A stretch of 64,000 bases of DNA from Nemertoderma westbladi (lineage: Eukaryota; Xenacoelomorpha; Nemertodermatida; Nemertodermatidae), in assembly GCA_032718475.1 (NCBI GenBank), contig JAUCBJ010009099.1:16612-80611 (forward strand), in the 5' to 3' direction. The notes beneath the pieces are model-generated. The model did not search any database, was not told the DNA's origin, and was given only the letters and a program-made list of their open reading frames with translations. The translations under genes were made by a program, and so were the position numbers. Shown piece by piece: positions 55,466 to 64,000 of the stretch (positions are counted from its first letter, which is position 1; the number at the start of each line of letters is the position of its first letter).

Positions 55466-58312
55466 TATATTATATACTTTATTATTTCACTATATTTTTG
55501 TATAGGCCAACACCAACAGTATGTAGGATTATGCAGTAAAACTGGCATGAAGTCGTTCACGCTTATTCTCTACCAATTAACTGCTGTGTCTGGACTCTCC
55601 CGACTGAGCTGCCTACATTTTTATTATTTTATAAAAGAAAGTTTAAGTAAGAGAATAAAAGAGATATAATAATCATCACCATATGAGTTGTGAATATGCC
55701 CCACAGATCCATCCAAGTTGTTATTTCTGTCGATTAACCCGATTAGCACGGGCGGGGAGGGGGGGGGGGGGGGGGGGTTAGAATGGCGCACCCCCCCCCC
55801 CCCCCCCCCCCCTCTGTTGTTTAAAATTGCTGTAAAACTGTACAACAAACAACATTATGTATCTGCCTAATTTTTTTTGAGAATTAGCCAAATTTAATGG
55901 CGCATCTTTTGCAAAAAACTACTGCTGTCTCAGTTACTCTACTTTTCGATGCTCAACATTTTTGGCGTTTCATGGATACACCATTAGATAGACAATTAAA
56001 AACTGCACCTACTGTTTTATTTAGTCCAACTCTAGCCTACATGCTGACTTTTCTATGGAGGAAATTATGCTTTTCCCACTTGTTTTCTAGAACTGATACC
56101 GCTGTTTTGGATCACTCCCATTTAATTGATTTGACAATTCACCAATATTATGTGATACTTTTCTGGTGGAGAAATTATTCTGCTTCAAAATTAGGTATGG
56201 ATGATTACGTCACTGGTCTGCACTTTTCGTACACAATGCATTTTTCAAAAAATGGAGTAGTGTGGGAGGTTTGAATCCATGGAGGGGTAGGAGGGTTAAC
56301 CCACGTCGGATATACGGGTAGGAGGGTTAAACCACTTTCCTATTGGTTGTTCTGGATGGTATTTAATAGGACTAATTGACTACGCTTGTTTCAGTCCAGA
56401 AAACATATAAAAATGCGCTGAAATCAAAACATGGTGGTATTTTCCGGATCTCATATTTTTCAAAATTTGAAGTGCCACACCCACTTCTTACATGTATGAA
56501 AAGTAGCATAAAGCTTAATTTTTGGGAATGGAATATAATCGCATTCGATTCAGCGTCTTTAAAAACCTACTAGAGGAAGACAACAAAGCCACACTATTAG
56601 TTTATAAAATAACAAAACATTTGAACTTTGGTCCCTTTGGAACTTTGGTCCTGGGACTACTTTTATTTTTCATGAAAATTATGAAATATGATACCCGGCT
56701 TATGAAATTTTAATTTTTTAGGGTTAGGAAGGGAGGGAGGGTTTTTTTACGTACAGTCAAATTTCCTAATTACTAAAATTACTAAAATACGATTACTAAA
56801 ATAGAGAGGGTTGTGGGCGAATCGGCCCCACGCCAGTGCTGCTAATGGTCTAAACACCCCAGTGCTAATAGGGTTAACTGCGCTGGTCATCTTTGGTCTT
56901 CTTGCTTTTAACAAAAATAATAAAGTTAGAGGCACCTTCAAAGCTCTGTAACAAATTCCAAGCTACAACCTCCAATATCACCTATCGTCGGTGATCCATG
57001 GCTTCTGCTAACATGTTTCTGAATTATGGACATCTAAGGAAGTCCGAGAAACATCGTACAACACTATAATAAAGATAAATTAAGCAAAAGTGTCTCCCTG
57101 TTGTAGGAAACCACACCGAACTTCATATGGGTATGTCAGTCTGTGTCTCGCTCTTAAACGAATCGATCTTTCTAAAAGGAGATTCCTCCCCCTATATCTC
57201 GGACCTCCTTGAGTATGGAGGGTATCGCCACGGTGTTGTGTTATCATTCATCTTGAAGACCTCAGGGGAAACTCCAATAAATTGTACAACATAAATATTC
57301 ATTCAAGACCACAGATTGAACAACATGAACTTCATATAAAATTATCTTAAGCTCTCTAAAAGCTCTTGTGCTATTAATCTAAACTTATGCATATAAATAA
57401 CATGTGAACGGACTGAACGTCAGGCCTCAATTTATATTTGTAAGTTGTAACTAAAACAAACATAAATATAATAAGTAATATTTATATGTAAAACAACAAG
57501 AATACATTTGTTAAGAGATCTATGTAAGGGTTACCCTCTATAAAGTTTGTGTACTAATAAATTCCGCTAATAATGTATTACATTATGACTTGTGATTACT
57601 GTACACCTTTTATTTTAGGTTGGGCCGTCACACGAGAAACGATTATTACCTTAAGTAACGGATTATATAATATAGTCCGTCGTGTTATAATTCAATCTAA
57701 TTTCAGGTATATTTTTCTTGACAGATATTTATTGCATGTGTTCATAAAACGTATGTGCACATACGTACATCTAGGCGTATGTGTATGCGGACTAGTATAT
57801 TAGAATATTAAGCAAATGACAATTAGTCACTAGAAACATATATCTAGGCATACTGACATTCACAAAAACATCCACGTACGTAAACCGACACAGGTAATGT
57901 AAACATAGGCTACCTTTCGTTCAACATTACTATAAAATATCTCTCCGAAAGTGAGAGGACTGGGGGCTGGAGGTGGGGGGGGGGGGGGGGGGGGGACTGG
58001 ACGCAAATCCCATATTAATCGCAAATTCCACCTCAATGTTAAATTCATTCTCAATTTAGGGAAATTTTAACCAATGTTATTAAAACGATATTTTAACCAA
58101 AACAATAAACTAAACACAACAGAACAGGTTACAGTTTTATTTTTGAGAGTAATCATCTGTTATTTGCGTCCAATTTCCCCTGGAGAGGGATGCATTTTTA
58201 TTGTGTCCAGTCCTCCATTTAGTATATCCATTACCGGGGTATCACACTAGATGCGCCACTTTTTAAAGCTCTTTGTGGGCCTCCCAGATTACGAGAGTGG
58301 CGGCCCTAGCCT
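55466..58312. other. Repeat-rich intergenic, no supported gene
   Basis: It holds the poly(G)/poly(C) hairpin (55759-55812), a G-run of about 20 near 57976-57995, two GGGTAGGAGGGTTAA words near 56285-56330 and one dispersed TAACCAAAACAATAAAC block near 58098. A 125-codon plus frame at 55897-56271 starts with Met but has no recognisable family or domain; I leave it uncalled. Confidence 0.4.
55759..55812. other. Poly(G)/poly(C) hairpin
   Basis: A run of 19 G is followed by 13 other bases and a run of 22 C. The strand can fold into a hairpin of up to 19 G-C pairs; the G-run can also form a quadruplex. Confidence 0.75.
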
Positions 58313-58430
58313 TAATTAAAGCAGTAATTTAACCCTAACCCTAAATCATCATGAGGCTCTAATCTGAGAAATTTTGTCTCATTACTGCATTAGAGCCTCA
58401 TGACTTAGGGTTAAATTACTGCTTTAATTA
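58313..58430. repeat. Hairpin-forming inverted repeat
   Basis: A left arm of about 50 bp (TAATTAAAGCAGTAATTTAA and on to GAGGCTCTAAT) is matched by its reverse complement at 58389-58430. The left arm has an ~11-bp insertion containing CCCTAA. The loop is about 16 bp. Confidence 0.8.
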
Positions 58431-58818
58431 TGGTTTGTGTCTGACCAACAAACCCTAACATTAAAACAAACCAATATCCCAGTCAGTACCTACAAAACAC
58501 CCAACAACCAAGTCACAACAGCCAAGTAAAATAAAACTGTATGTTTTCCATATAAAAAAGTGACGTCTGTAGTTCTGATATAAAGTCCCATTACCTGATT
58601 ACGCCCAATAAAACTCCATAAACGTTATGCCATTGATTAGAGAGAACAATATGTGTACTGTGTTTGTACTATGTTTGTAGAATATATGTACAGCTAATAA
58701 TAACATATAATTAGACCTATGCTATTCAATAATAATCAATAATTTTACTACCGGTACAAAAATATTACGTGGTTTAGATAGTTGTTATCTAAGCATGTTG
58801 CTAATATTAAAATATTAT
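58431..58818. other. Intergenic, 3' flank of the mitochondrial-type gene
   Basis: No gene or repeat was recognised. Confidence 0.35.
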
Positions 58819-59289
58819 CTAATGGTGATCTTCAATTGTGGGATCGGGGAGTATCCCGGCCTCTACATCACGAGCGCGCCAGTAGAACCGAGCGTAGCGA
58901 GTCTCCCACACAGTAATCAGTAAAAATACGAGCAGAACGAGACCTGGAAGGATCAGGGTGATGTCTTTATGGGGCTCGAAGCGGTATTCCATAGATTCCT
59001 TAAAGCGATGTAGCGGCATGGGGTTGGCCTGGGACCGTTGCCAGTTGAACTGCATGCTGGGCGGGAGTCCGTCGTCCACCCAGTGTCCGAACCTCCAGTT
59101 ACCAGACGGGGCCTCCAAACCCGCCCATTCTGAGTCCGGGGGTCTCGGCCCCGTAAACTTCTCCTTGTTCCACATTTCGACCTCATTGATTATCTTTTTT
59201 CGTTCAAATGTTCGATGATATCTTGTCGGTAGCAGAGAAACTTTGCATGTTGCTGTTAGAAGCGGTTGTTTTAGTCTCAGTGAATTCAT
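58819..59289 (-). CDS. Small mitochondrial-type single-pass membrane protein, family not recognised
   Basis: 156 residues, intronless. The first ~30 residues (MNSLRLKQPLLTATCKVSLL followed by PTRYHRTFERKK) are basic and lack acids, like a mitochondrial presequence. A tryptophan-, proline- and aromatic-rich soluble segment follows (GPRPPDSEWAG, GNWRFGHWVDDGLPPSMQFNW). One membrane span lies near 110-130 (ITLILPGLVLLVFLLITVW), then a short charged tail ending PDPTIEDHH. Length, single span and tail resemble accessory subunits of respiratory complex I (NDUFB-type), but I cannot match a specific subunit. Sustained non-repetitive composition and a clean Met start make it a likely real gene. It lies alone between repeats. 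Confidence 0.7.
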   Translation of the reverse strand: MNSLRLKQPLLTATCKVSLLPTRYHRTFERKKIINEVEMWNKEKFTGPRPPDSEWAGLEAPSGNWRFGHWVDDGLPPSMQFNWQRSQANPMPLHRFKESMEYRFEPHKDITLILPGLVLLVFLLITVWETRYARFYWRARDVEAGILPDPTIEDHH

Positions 59290-60101
59290 ATCGCAGTTGC
59301 CGGTACTTCTGCAGCTCTCTATTCAGCTATTGCTGTATTGATCTACGTAACCTATCAGCCTACTGCAGTACCGGTACTGGCCTATGACCTACAGCCAAGG
59401 CAATTCCAATTGCACCCGGTAGCAGGCTGTTTCACAACTGCATTTGACTGTTTCAGTGTTTGGAGCCTTTCATGGTGACCAAAATGATACAATTTCGTAA
59501 ATAATAATGCTGTAATAATAATAATGGCGGTATATGGCCTGGCCCGGCAGATGGTGATCTACCAATGGCTGGTCAGGAGTCAGGGAGTAGAATGTTCTCA
59601 TGTCCACTCTGACTGAGTACACTTCACTGCGACCTGCACCTGGCAGCAGGGGTACAGGGCATGACCCAGCAGATGAGCTGCACAGCCAATGCAGCAATGG
59701 TGGGTCATGTGCGCCAGAGTAGATATTGGTGATGGCGCCTCATATCTGACTCCACTGCGACGCCCACCCTGTGGAATGGCAAACCAGGGTGTGGTATTTG
59801 CCCCGAGAGCTGACTCGGCAAAAAAGCACCCCCCAACCCCCACTGGATTACATTACAGCATTAGTAATGCGGAGGTCCGGCCACTAGAGGCCAGTGGAAT
59901 TACCGGACACAATCGGCCTCACAGGCGTCAGTTATCTCCTGACCGGCTGCCTGTCTCACCCCCTATTGGAGAGAGAGCAGCCAACAATTCTTTGAGTCCC
60001 TTTCCTGATGACCTTTCTGGCCCCAAACCCTGGGTCACCAGGGAGGCCATATTGTGAGGGGGAGAGGGATTCTGGAGTTGGAGGCTACTCTCATGCCTGT
60101 A
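59290..60101. other. GC-richer block, unassigned
   Basis: The segment 59550-60060 stays open in frames on both strands (for example plus 59689-60054) without a recognisable domain. The sequence TGGAGTTGGAGGCTACTCTC near 60072 is followed by a transposon, and a similar CTGGCTCTCATG phrase resumes after it near 60697, so an older repeat or gene may have been interrupted. Confidence 0.35.
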
Positions 60102-60693
60102 TGGAATCCATCCAAAAAGTGCGCCGGATAGCGCGCCGACCAATTTGTATGCGCGCCGCGCGCCGATGCCATTTCGAAGAAAAACCCTGCGCCAACTAAA
60201 TTTTTAAGCACGCTGATGCAATTTCGAAGAAACCCCGCACCAACTAAATTTTTAAGCGCACCACACATTGAAACAATTTTGAAGAGCGCCACGCCAAGGC
60301 AAATTCAATTTTGAGGGAGTGTAACCAATCTGTCAATGTCAGTCAGTACTGCGGTACCAGTCCCTGCTGCCCTATATCTGTATACAACAGTAGCCTAACC
60401 ACTGAACCATACAACAGAAAAAGAAAGGCGAGCGAAGCGAGCCGAAATTTTTAAACAGCTAATGCTATTTTTAAGGCACTTCCATAATTGTTAAACCTGT
60501 AAACTAACAAATCGGCGCCGGTTTTTATTTTTGGGAGCGCCAAAGCTGAAAGCCGGCGCGCTTTACGATTTTCGAGCGCGCCACGCGCCAAAGTCGGCGC
60601 GCTTTACGATTTTCGAGCGCGCCACGCGTCACATTGGCGCGCTTTTATTGCAAAGTGCGCCGGATTAATCCGGCGCAAAGTGTATGGATTCCA
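60102..60693. mobile_element. GCGC-rich TIR element A
   Basis: The ends are TGGAATCCATCCAAAAAG and, read inward from the right, TGGAATCCATACACTTTG, each followed by GCGCCGGAT. The interior is full of GCGCGCC/GGCGCGC words and includes GGCGAGCGAAGCGAGC. No coding potential. Confidence 0.65.
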
Positions 60694-61234
60694 GTCTGGC
60701 TCTCATGTTCCACCCCGGCCAACAAAGCCATTGGTGAATCTGAGGCAAGTCACTAGACTATAGCCTCAGTAAACACCCTAACACTCGGGTCCCCACGATG
60801 CGACAAGGTGAACTGACTGCCTTGGCAGATAAGCTTTCTCTTAGCGCAGTGGGCGTTCAAGAGCACCGAATGCAGACTGGACAGACTGATGAGGTTCTGA
60901 TTAAGGACATGGGGGGCGGTTGGGACTCGCCCTCGCGTCAGCAGATGATAGTGGCAATGGTGGAATTGGTCTATTGATGAATCCAACTGCACCAGGCTGC
61001 AAATGGAGTGCAAAAATCGCAACGCGTTGTGTGCGGTTTTGAAATAGTGCGCGGTAAAAGCGCGCGGAATTGAAATAAAAGTGCGCGGAATTGTGTGAAA
61101 AACACCAAAAGTGCGCGGTAATATGTGCAAAATATTAAAAGTCAAAGTGCGTGGATGAGCCGATGAGGTGTAAAAAAAGTTATAAAGTGTGTGCAAAACT
61201 GCAATTTAATGAGAAAAATAATTAGCCATAAAAA
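60694..61234. other. Intergenic with repeated GTGCGCGG words
   Basis: From 61000 to 61160 the phrase AGTGCGCGGAATTG and variants recur four or five times at irregular spacing. No gene. Confidence 0.4.
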
Positions 61235-61450
61235 ATTTGACTCGCTTCGCTCGCGTTTCTTTTCCATTTTGCATTTTTAAAATAAAAAAATTTCGCTCGC
61301 TTCGCTCGCGTTTTTTTTTCATTTTAGACCTACTGGCCTACATGTTACATATAAAAATTAAAAATTTCACTCGCTTCGCTCGCGTTTCGTTTTCATTTTA
61401 CATTGTTAAAATGAAAAATTTAGCTCACGTTTTTTTTCATTTTGCATTGC
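61235..61450. repeat. Irregular tandem repeat with CTCGCTTCGCTCGCG core
   Basis: Three strong and one degenerate copy of a unit containing CTCGCTTCGCTCGCGTTTC followed by a TTCATTTT block and a short A-rich stretch. The core is the complement of the GCGAGCGAAGCGAG word found in the neighbouring TIR elements. Confidence 0.7.
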
Positions 61451-61579
61451 TTAAATTTATTTTTTTATTTCTTTACGTTAATAAATAATACTTTTTTTTA
61501 TTTATTTATTCGTATGTTTGTGTGAATTGAATTGTTTTTCAGCGTGGTGTGCGCGTTTTTTCAGTCCATGCGCTCCAGG
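61451..61579. other. A+T-rich spacer
   Basis: No feature recognised. Confidence 0.3.
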
Positions 61580-62456
61580 TTGGAATTCATGCATGAGCGC
61601 GCAGGTACGCTTTGTTGTTTTGAAATCACCGCGCACCTGAAATTGGCTCGTCGCGCACCTCATCATACTGTCATATGTCATAATCCAAACAAAATCGCGC
61701 AGCTCATGTCATGCATATCTCAAAAAATCGCACAGTTCATAAGAACAATTTTACATTCCTATTTTACAAGTTTGAGCGTTTTAAGCTTATCTTTACGTCT
61801 GTCTGTCTGTACGTTGAATCTAGGCTTACATAATAAATGTAATTTTTGCAACATCAAAATTGTTAATATTAAAAAATATTTTTTTAATCCACTACTATGG
61901 TGGCCCATCGGGCTCACTGCTTTTATAACAGAAAATATTATTTTAGATTACAAACAAAACATGTACCGGTAATTTCAAAAAAAACGAATATTGAAATAGG
62001 TACCAGTCTGCCAATAATACTTTGTATAGGCCTACCTAACAATTAGGCTTAAACATACAGTTGGCTTATAATTAAGTCATACTTATAATACATTGTTACT
62101 TTCTGACTTTACCTGTTTACTAAGTAACATCGGCATAGCATAGACCTAATAACAATACAACAATAGAGTACTGTAGTTAAAATAAATAGACAAATTCAGC
62201 TCCGGTTGCCGGTATTACAGTATTATGGTGAAGCGATTTGACTGTTTGAAGAATTGGAAATGAGAAACTAATGCGAGCGCAGCGAGCGAAATTTTTTTGT
62301 GTATTTTCGTGATTTCAATTAATTTGTGGTGCGCATCAGAGGCAGAGCTGCGCGCTGAGGCGCAACGCGCACCTGTCTCACCCAAACGCGCAACGCGCAT
62401 CTGGTTTGCGGTCATTCGCGCAGGTACGCGTCCGAGTTTTGCAGCATGAATTCCAA
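61580..62456. mobile_element. GCGC-rich TIR element B
   Basis: The left end TTGGAATTCATGC (61580-61592) faces its exact reverse complement at 62444-62456. GCGCAGGTACGC occurs close to both ends. The interior includes GCGAGCGCAGCGAGCG. The ends resemble those of element A (TGGAATCCAT), so the two are likely one family. No transposase is present. Confidence 0.68.
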
Positions 62457-62507
62457 GGTAATGACCTGAATCCGTACCAGTGGGGGCAATTTTTTTGTCG
62501 ATTTTCC

Positions 62508-62680
62508 CTATGCCCGTGGTGAAACACTTATGCTTTTAATTACCATTCTGGCTATTTATCTATGCCTGTGGCGGAAGACTTATACTTTTATTTACCATTC
62601 TGGCTATTTATCTATGCCTGTGGAGAAAGACTTATACTTTTAATTACCATTCTGGCTATTTATCTATGCCTGTGGAGAAG
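62508..62680 (+). repeat. 52-bp tandem repeat, ~3.3 copies
   Basis: The word CTATTTATCTATGCCTGTGG recurs at 52-bp spacing (TATGCCTGTGG at 62561, 62613, 62665) with a TTACCATTCTGG block between. Confidence 0.9.
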
Positions 62681-62690
62681 GTTAAGGCCG

Positions 62691-63055
62691 GATTTTCTAA
62701 CCAAAACAATAAACAGTCACTTTACCAAATCAGGGAAAGGAGCAGGTTACAGAGGCGGGATTTTCTAACCAAAACAATAAACGATCATTTAACTAATTGA
62801 GGGAAAGGAGCAGGTTACAGAGACGGGATTTTCTAACCAAAACAATAAACGATAACATTACCAATTGAGAGAAAGGAGCAGGTTACAGATGCGGGATTTT
62901 CTAACCAAAACAATAAACAGTCACTTTACAAAATGAAGGAAAGGAGCAGGTTACAGAGGCGGGCCTTTCTAACCAAAACAATAAACGGTCACTTTACCAA
63001 ATCAGGCAAAGGAGCAGGTTACAGATGAGGCGGGATTTTCTAACCAAAACAACCG
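62691..63055 (+). repeat. 68-bp tandem repeat, ~5.4 copies
   Basis: Units begin GATTTTCTAACCAAAACAAT at 62691, 62759, 62827, 62895, 62963 (variant) and 63034 and contain GGAAAGGAGCAGGTTACAGA. Single dispersed relatives exist near 20049 and 58098. Confidence 0.92.
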
Positions 63056-64000
63056 GTCAGCCGGTAGGCCTACCAGTACCGTATTTAAATGGTAGGCTAC
63101 ACAGTAGGCCTACAGCAGTACCGGTGCCGGTACCGGTACTAAAATACAGAAATGCTTTACAAAATGCTTTTACAGAAATACAGAAATGATTTGTGTTGTG
63201 TGCAGTCCACCTCAGGCAGTCAGGACTGCAGGAGAAGTGCGTACTTCATGAAAAATATACATTGGGACAATATTTTTTCTCACGTGCTGCACGAAGGGAA
63301 AATCGATCTCTCATGACAAATTTTTTTAACATCATTAAGTACCTATGCTGGACTGTCTGTATATCGAATTTCAGTTATATTTAATGAAAATTGAATAAAT
63401 GTCGCTCATTTTAAAATTAGATTTTTTACAAAAAATATAAGAACTCGTGAGTTTGTGACGTGCTGCGCGAAGCGGTATTAGCAATAAATTGAAATTTTTG
63501 TTTTCCAAGTTGGTCACTATAGGTTGAACAAAGCCTGTTAAAATTTTAGGAGCGTTCTGATAAAAAATGTTGACAGGGGAGAGGAGATTATCACTGGTAC
63601 GGATTCAGGATAGAGCCAATTCCAACCTGGCATGCGCTGTATATTGTCAGATATTGCGCGGCTGAAAAATTGTGAGCTGGCGTTGTAAAAGCTTCTGTGG
63701 GATGTAACTGGCCCTTCGCCCCGCAACCCAGTTTTTCCCCCATACGCTAAAATACTCTGAAACCTACTGTAAAGGTTTTTCTGGGATATGACTGATTTGT
63801 TTTCTTTGCTAACCAGTTCCCCCCTCCAAGGCGTTGGAATCCTTTAGGAGGGATCTGAGCTGTTCGATTGGACAGCCGGCTTGGGAAGGTTGCCCCAGTT
63901 ACCCATAGCCCTGCGTTGAGTTAGTTCTGATTTCGACCAATCCCGAGCTACTGAACTGAAATTATCCTGTCTCACTGCTGATTACATGTGTTGAACGGGA
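63056..64000. other. Intergenic right edge
   Basis: A cluster of palindromic words (GTAGGCCTAC, GTACCGGTAC) lies at 63060-63140, followed by unassigned sequence. No gene was recognised to the end of the window. Confidence 0.4.

Noticed and set aside
55897-56274. 125-codon plus-strand frame
   Set aside because: Aromatic-rich product with no motif, in a repeat-dense region; coding status not supportable.
59689-60057. 122-codon plus-strand frame
   Set aside because: The opposite strand is equally open, no domain is seen, and the region looks like an interrupted repeat.

Overview
This is nuclear DNA from an animal, and the gene structures are unusually poor in introns. The animal assignment rests on a full-length UBR5/hyd E3 ligase (UBA, UBR box, MLLE and HECT domains), TAF12, NR2C2AP, RPRD1, PHF5A and ribophorin I, together with canonical GT-AG introns. 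UBR5 is one uninterrupted 8.9 kb reading frame. PHF5A, NR2C2AP and TAF12 are also single-exon, and RPN1 and RPRD1 have one intron each. The phylum cannot be named from the sequence.

Layout. 1-12 kb: two abutting satellite arrays with no genes, a 29/30-bp repeat followed by a 28/33-bp repeat. 12-15.3 kb: a diverged dispersed repeat, then PHF5A followed by RPRD1 (a CID-domain Pol II CTD-binding protein), both on the minus strand and 177 bp apart. 15.3-21.7 kb: a SINE-like element, a DNA transposon with an 8-bp target duplication, a PHD-like gene relic and a 550-bp foldback palindrome. 21.8-25.7 kb: RPN1 (oligosaccharyltransferase subunit), minus strand. Its single intron is almost entirely a minisatellite whose unit copies the exon 1/intron boundary, including the 5' splice site. 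25.8-34.8 kb: transposons, namely a TIR element, a Gag-only miniature LTR element, a Penelope-like fragment with a hammerhead-like motif, and another TIR element. 34.9-43.8 kb: UBR5, minus strand, with an 18-copy 11-residue repeat. 44-50.5 kb: palindromic elements, a perfect-looking 151-bp triplication, a 5'-truncated LINE and a 30-bp minisatellite. 51.4-52.5 kb: NR2C2AP and TAF12, plus strand, 126 bp apart. 52.6-64 kb: mostly repeats, including two GC-word-rich TIR elements, hairpins and short tandem arrays, plus one small mitochondrial-type membrane protein gene on the minus strand at 58.8-59.3 kb.

The genes are housekeeping functions (splicing, transcription, N-glycosylation, ubiquitin signalling, respiration) with no evident shared pathway. 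The most unusual feature is the RPN1 intron, which carries dozens of near-consensus 5' splice sites in tandem. The tight same-strand pairs PHF5A-RPRD1 and NR2C2AP-TAF12 raise the possibility of operon-like expression, but that is inference. Repeat boundaries are read by eye and are approximate unless terminal repeats define them.
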